From: an uncultured Planctomycetales bacterium
GTDB lineage: Bacteria; Planctomycetota; Planctomycetia; Pirellulales; Thermoguttaceae
NCBI GenBank assembly: GCA_937889015.1
Contig: CALARR010000238.1
Coordinates: forward strand, 1-16,833
Length of the DNA stretch: 16,833 bases
Reading direction: 5' to 3'
Shown here: piece after piece, positions 13,356-16,833 of the stretch
Position numbering within the stretch: the stretch's first letter is position 1
Layout: each line of letters begins with the position of its first letter
Made by a program: the position numbers and the translations under genes
The notes under the pieces: model-generated
What the model was told of the DNA's origin: nothing
Seen by the model: the letters and a program-made list of their open reading frames with translations, nothing else
The model's database searches: none

Positions 13356-15104
13356 TTGATCTCCTCCCTGTTCTCACGCACCGACCTGGCGATCGTTCTG
13401 GCGTACTTGGCGGCCATCGTGGCCCTGGGCTGCTATGCCCGGCGATTCCGCGCCCAGAGCGGCGAAGGACGGCACTACTTCCTGGCCGACAACGCCCTCG
13501 GCTGGCCGGTGATCGGGCTGGCCATGTTCGCCGCCAATATCTCCACCGTGCACCTGGTGAGCTTCGCCGAGACGGCCTACAAGTACGGCATGGTTTACGG
13601 CAACTTCGAATGGATGGCCGGGTTCACGCTGGTCCTCTTGTCACTGTTCTTCGCCCCCCTCTACCTCCGCTCGCGCGTGCCCACGTTGCCCGACTTCCTC
13701 GAACGCCGCTACAACCGCCATTGCCGCGACTGGTTGACGATCGTCTCCATCTTCTCGGCGGTCGTGATCCACATCGGCGTGGCCCTCTATACGGCGGCCC
13801 TGGTGCTCCGCGGGATCTTGGGCATCGACCCCAGCACCACGATCCTCGGCCTCGACCCGCTGATGTTCTTCATCGTCGTCCTGGCGGTCCTGACGGGCCT
13901 CTACACGATGGTCGGCGGCCTGCTGGCCGTGGTCTGGACCGAGAGCATCCAGACCGTGCTCTTGCTCATCGGCGCGGTCTGCATCACGGCCGTCGGCTAT
14001 TATCACGTGGGGGGCTGGTCAGCCCTGGCCCACACCCTGGCCACCTGCCCCCATCCCCTCGCCGATGCTCCCGACCCCAAGGTCTGCTGCAACTGGTCCA
14101 CCGCAAACTTCCTGTCGATGATGCGCGGCGCGCACGATCCCAGCCGGCAGCCCTGGTACGGCATTCTTCTGGGCTATCCGGTGATCGGCATCTGGTATTG
14201 GTGTTGCGATCAGACGATCGTGCAGCGCGTGCTGGCCGCTCGAAACGAGAAACAGGCGCGCCTCGGGCCCCTCTTCTGCGCCTTCCTCAAGATCCTGCCC
14301 GTGTTCCTCTTCGTCCTGCCGGGCGTGATCTGCGTGGCCATGGTCCAGCAGGGTAGCCCCGTCTTCCAGGGCCAGGTCCCCAAGGTCCCCGCCGACGCCT
14401 ACACCTTCATGATCACCCACATGCTGCCTTGGGGTTTGAAGGGCCTGGTGACCGCGGCCATGCTGGCGGCCGCCATGCAGACCTGCTCGGCGGCCCTCAA
14501 CTCCACCGCCACGCTCTTTGCTTACGATATCGTCAAACGCTACTGGCCGCAGACCTCCGATCACCGCCTGGTCCTGGTCGGCAAGATCACCACCGTGGTC
14601 GGGACCGTCCTGGCAATCATCTCCTCGCCCATCTTCGGGCAGAAGGACACGGTCTTCCAGGCGCTCACCGATCTGATCTGCTACATCGCGCCGCCCATCA
14701 CGGCCGTCTTCCTGTTCGGCGTGTTCTGGAAAGGCGCGACGGCGCGCGCCGCCTATCTGGCCCTGGTCCTGGGCAACCTGGTCGGCGTGGCGATCTTCTT
14801 CCTCGACCTCTTCCAGCCGCATACCGGCTGGAACCTCGTGCAGGATTGGCACCTGCGAACGACCGGCATGGAACTGACCTCGATGATCGCCTCCTTCTAT
14901 CTCTGCGTGGCCTGCGGCGCGATCATCGTGGTGGTCTCCCGGCTGTCTCCTCAACCGCTGAAGGAGGAAGCCCGACTCCTGGTCTGGGAAGACTGGCGCG
15001 AACCGCTCCGCGGCGAATCGCACGGCCGCGGCCTGGGCAACTACCGCGTGCTGTCGATCGTGGTCAGCGCCACGTTCGTCGTGCTCTATTTCCTGTTTCG
15101 ATAG
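13356..15104 (+). CDS. sodium/solute symporter (SSS family)
   Basis: A 582-aa inner-membrane transporter of the sodium:solute symporter family (SGLT-like), with about 13-14 hydrophobic helices. Family marks include YFLADNALGWPVIGLAMFAA with NISTVH, the YKYGMVYGNFEWM segment, LTGLYTMVGGLLAVVWTE, and IWYWCCDQTIVQRVLAARN (W280-Q286), followed by MLAAAMQTCSAALNS. It would import a sugar with sodium. In this operon the likely cargo is the deoxysugar released by the fucosidase and equilibrated by the mutarotase; substrate assignment is by context only. The start is TTG 13356, because GAGGG (13344-13348) lies 7 bases upstream and the predicted N-terminus MISSLFSRTDLAIVLAYL fits the family. An in-frame TTG at 13335 has no such site. 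It begins 30 bp after the mutarotase and is the last gene of the operon. Confidence 0.92.
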   Translation: MISSLFSRTDLAIVLAYLAAIVALGCYARRFRAQSGEGRHYFLADNALGWPVIGLAMFAANISTVHLVSFAETAYKYGMVYGNFEWMAGFTLVLLSLFFAPLYLRSRVPTLPDFLERRYNRHCRDWLTIVSIFSAVVIHIGVALYTAALVLRGILGIDPSTTILGLDPLMFFIVVLAVLTGLYTMVGGLLAVVWTESIQTVLLLIGAVCITAVGYYHVGGWSALAHTLATCPHPLADAPDPKVCCNWSTANFLSMMRGAHDPSRQPWYGILLGYPVIGIWYWCCDQTIVQRVLAARNEKQARLGPLFCAFLKILPVFLFVLPGVICVAMVQQGSPVFQGQVPKVPADAYTFMITHMLPWGLKGLVTAAMLAAAMQTCSAALNSTATLFAYDIVKRYWPQTSDHRLVLVGKITTVVGTVLAIISSPIFGQKDTVFQALTDLICYIAPPITAVFLFGVFWKGATARAAYLALVLGNLVGVAIFFLDLFQPHTGWNLVQDWHLRTTGMELTSMIASFYLCVACGAIIVVVSRLSPQPLKEEARLLVWEDWREPLRGESHGRGLGNYRVLSIVVSATFVVLYFLFR

Positions 15105-15174
15105 CCGCGGCACGGATCGGTCGTGTCTGGGTCCCACCGTGACCACCGAGACGACCCCCAATACCGCAACGCAA

Positions 15175-15356
15175 GCCACCGCAACGCGGTGGCCATCTCC
15201 CAGCCCGGGGTTGGCCGCGCAGCGGCTACCCCGGGATAGCAGGTCCTGCGCCAGGCCGAAACCCTGTCAGGGTTTCATCCGAGTGCCAATCCTGAGTCCT
15301 TTAGAGCGCGCTCCCCGAGATCAGGAACGGCAAAGCGCCTCTCGCGGAGCGAGAGG
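15175..15356. repeat. cluster of four unrelated perfect stem-loops (REP-like)
   Basis: This gap between convergent genes holds stem-loops of differing sequence. GCCACCGC aac GCGGTGGC spans 15175-15193. CCCGGGGT / ACCCCGGG spans 15204-15235 and encloses a second inner pair, GGCCGC and GCGGCT. GAAACCCTG t CAGGGTTTC spans 15258-15276. CCTCTCGC gga GCGAGAGG spans 15338-15356. A further 10-bp palindrome, GAGCGCGCTC, is at 15304-15313. None has a T tract. They resemble the repetitive extragenic palindromes scattered through large planctomycete and verrucomicrobial genomes; termination for both flanking genes is an alternative. No coding sequence is seen in 15105-15357. Confidence 0.6.
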
Positions 15357-15357
15357 G

Positions 15358-16617
15358 CTACCACAGGCTCTTCACGTGCTTCATCGAGTTCGCGAAACAC
15401 GCATGCACATAGGCCATCGCCTTTGTGACCTTCGCTTGCGCGGCAGCGTAGTCGGCGTCGATGGCAAACAACGCCTCCGCCATCTTCTCCACAGGCGTTT
15501 CATCCATTTCGAGCAGCCACTCGGGCAGGCCGATGTCCTTGAACATCCAGCACTTGGGCGAGTGAAACTCGGAGTAGGTGTGGAGGATCGGCGTGCCGTT
15601 GGCCAGGGCGATGATCGGCGAATGCGGCTCGTGGCAGACGACGGTGCGGGCACGCGCGAAGATCGAGGCGGCTTCGTCGGCGTTCCAGAAATACTCCAGG
15701 TTCACGACGTGCTTCCGGATCTCCGGCGGCAACGGATCGTGGATCAGACGCTTGTTGTGGCCCATCTCCTTGATGGTCTCGGGCGAGATGAGCACCTTGC
15801 CGCCGGTCTTCTTGACCCACAGCGTCACCAACTCGCGATACTTCGCCGCGCGGCGCTCGTCATCGGCGATCTGCTGGGGCGTGGGATGCAGCGGGTTGAG
15901 TTTCTCGGGGCGCGGATCGTCCACGCCGGGGGCTTTGGGCGTGTTCGTGCGCAGGTGGACGGTGATGAACTGCTTGTCCTTCAAACCGAGCTTCTTCATC
16001 GTGGCGAGTCCGCGCTCATCGTCGCGCACGTCGATGCCGAAGCAGCCGTCCGGGCCGAATGCGAGCACGGGCGTCTTCACGCCGCCGTTCTTGAGGATCT
16101 CCAGCGTCTTCGTCTCGCGAGTGTAAATGAACGCGGCGTTGTTCAGCAGGCCGATGCGCTCCTCCGCCCCTTGCCCCTCGACCATCGTCGGAAAATACGA
16201 CTGCCCGAAGAGGCCGTAGGGCTTGCCATGCTTCCGGCAGAACTGCATGAAGCTCAGATCCTGCCCCATGCCGGAGTTGCGGATGAAGAGATCGCAGGCC
16301 TTGACCGCCTCCTGGAGCCTGCGGTCGCTCGCACCGTCCTTGACAAGGCTGCCTTGCAGGATCGTGACTTTCGGAAACCGCGACTTGAGCATCGCCGTGA
16401 CGCGCTGGTCGATCTTCATCGCCCAGAGCACGACCTGCACCTCCGGCAGGTTCTGCTCGATCACCCGCAGCGTGCCCGGCGTGTGGCCGATGTCGCCGAT
16501 GTTCACTGTGTCCCAGGCGGATTGCAGGACGATGGTCTTCGGCTTGCTGTTGGCGGCAAAGACGGAACCGCCGAACGCGGCGATGATGGCGGAGATGAAG
16601 TGGCGGCGCGTGTGCAT
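15358..16617 (-). CDS. Tat-exported polysaccharide pyruvyl transferase family protein
   Basis: A 419-aa protein with the polysaccharide pyruvyl transferase (CsaB/WcaK-like, PF04230) pattern: NIGDIGHTPGTLRVIEQNLP near the N-terminus, IRNSGMGQDLSF, YGLFGQSYFP, YTRETKTLEILKNGGV, FGPDGCFGID, and a C-terminal VVCHEPHSPIIALANGTPIL followed by SPKCWMFKDIGLPEW. Such enzymes add ketal pyruvate to glycans, or use the same GT-B-like fold otherwise. The start is ATG 16617, giving MHTRRHFISAIIAAFGG, a good twin-arginine signal (TRRHF). Export is unusual, since the usual donor, phosphoenolpyruvate, is cytoplasmic, so a different activity is possible. The frame is open to 16674, but that stretch runs into a palindrome. 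It converges on the symporter gene and may belong to a separate unit. The ribosome site is weak (AGGG 11 bases upstream). Confidence 0.82.
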   Translation of the reverse strand: MHTRRHFISAIIAAFGGSVFAANSKPKTIVLQSAWDTVNIGDIGHTPGTLRVIEQNLPEVQVVLWAMKIDQRVTAMLKSRFPKVTILQGSLVKDGASDRRLQEAVKACDLFIRNSGMGQDLSFMQFCRKHGKPYGLFGQSYFPTMVEGQGAEERIGLLNNAAFIYTRETKTLEILKNGGVKTPVLAFGPDGCFGIDVRDDERGLATMKKLGLKDKQFITVHLRTNTPKAPGVDDPRPEKLNPLHPTPQQIADDERRAAKYRELVTLWVKKTGGKVLISPETIKEMGHNKRLIHDPLPPEIRKHVVNLEYFWNADEAASIFARARTVVCHEPHSPIIALANGTPILHTYSEFHSPKCWMFKDIGLPEWLLEMDETPVEKMAEALFAIDADYAAAQAKVTKAMAYVHACFANSMKHVKSLW

Positions 16618-16663
16618 GAAGATGGAAACCCTAACTGTCGCGTGGTAGTTGTAGTAAATAAGG

Positions 16664-16683
16664 CTCTGGCCCATGGGCCAGAG
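16664..16683. promoter_or_regulatory. perfect 20-bp palindrome upstream of the pyruvyl transferase-like gene
   Basis: CTCTGGCCCATGGGCCAGAG is fully self-complementary and lies 47 bp upstream of the ATG at 16617 (minus strand). An AT-rich stretch (about 16651-16663) lies between it and the gene. It could be an operator for a dimeric regulator, a leader-RNA hairpin, or another REP-like element. No known regulator consensus was recognised. Confidence 0.4.
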
Positions 16684-16833
16684 AGTCGATCCAGACTCCC
16701 TGTGGCAACCTCAGCGGCCCGTAATGCGGTCCCGCCGCCCTGTTAACTGAGGACAAGCCTGCTAACGTATCCTTCTTCGCGTGGTCATGACAGCCACGTA
16801 GGTGCCCCCCGGTACTAACAATATCGCCAGCAG
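16684..16833. other. non-coding right edge, no gene recognised
   Basis: No supported coding frame or RNA gene is seen in these 150 bases. An imperfect inverted repeat, CGTGG / CCACG around TCATGA, lies near 16780-16798. The stretch presumably contains the far upstream part of the pyruvyl transferase-like gene's promoter region or the beginning of the next intergenic gap. Confidence 0.3.

Noticed and set aside
14019..15179. 386-aa minus-strand frame opposite the symporter
   Set aside because: His/Asp/Gln-rich antisense translation of a hydrophobic membrane protein; no domain.
15139..16746. Plus-strand open frame of 535 aa opposite the pyruvyl transferase-like gene
   Set aside because: It is the complement of a clear family protein, is rich in Arg/His/Asp/Leu as expected from antisense of GC-rich coding DNA, and shows no domain.
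1..16833. tRNA, rRNA, CRISPR array or riboswitch
   Set aside because: No cloverleaf, rRNA-like or regularly spaced repeat segments were recognised by eye; the only short direct repeats are the GCAAA cluster at 10026-10061.

Overview
The window is about 60-65% GC over most of its length. It carries protein families typical of Planctomycetota, and also common in Verrucomicrobiota and Lentisphaerota: a DUF4838 glycosidase-like protein, an exported Amidohydro_2 protein, a XylR-type AraC regulator, a non-haem URO-D-like protein, a GH29 alpha-L-fucosidase, a RhaM-type mutarotase, a sodium/solute symporter and a Tat-exported polysaccharide pyruvyl transferase-like protein. A GYF_2 + membrane helix + WD40 protein also points to Planctomycetota. 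Planctomycetota is the best guess (about 0.7), from family content only.

Left part (1-2800): an accessory region. A 588-aa protein ends in a HEPN-type helical region with an R-N-x3-H motif, an architecture like the anti-phage protein ApeA. It is followed by a possible 59-aa ORF overlapping its stop codon, and by a decayed IS66 transposase fragment on the minus strand. A strong promoter-like sequence straddles the right edge of that remnant.

Middle left (2800-8630): a lower-GC membrane WD40 protein lies 12 bp upstream of an exported metal-dependent hydrolase. A large exported DUF4838 protein with a C-terminal jelly-roll domain follows. These run toward a minus-strand XylR/AraC regulator (8752-9927), and the gap between the convergent genes holds stem-loops.

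Middle right (9930-15104): the regulator is divergent from a four-gene plus-strand operon: URO-D-like protein, GH29 alpha-L-fucosidase, mutarotase with a lipoprotein-like N-terminus, and an SSS symporter. The divergent gap holds four direct GCAAA repeats, a good operator candidate. The genes fit harvesting of a deoxysugar (L-fucose or similar): the exported fucosidase releases the sugar, the exported mutarotase equilibrates its anomers, and the symporter imports it. The URO-D-like protein is the only evident cytoplasmic enzyme. Isomerase, kinase and aldolase genes for fucose or rhamnose are absent here.

Right part (15105-16833): a 250-bp gap packed with unrelated perfect stem-loops separates the symporter from a convergent minus-strand gene for an exported polysaccharide pyruvyl transferase-like protein, which has a perfect 20-bp palindrome upstream. 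No tRNA, rRNA or CRISPR array was seen. Several start codons were moved from the longest reading frame on the basis of Shine-Dalgarno sites and signal peptides.
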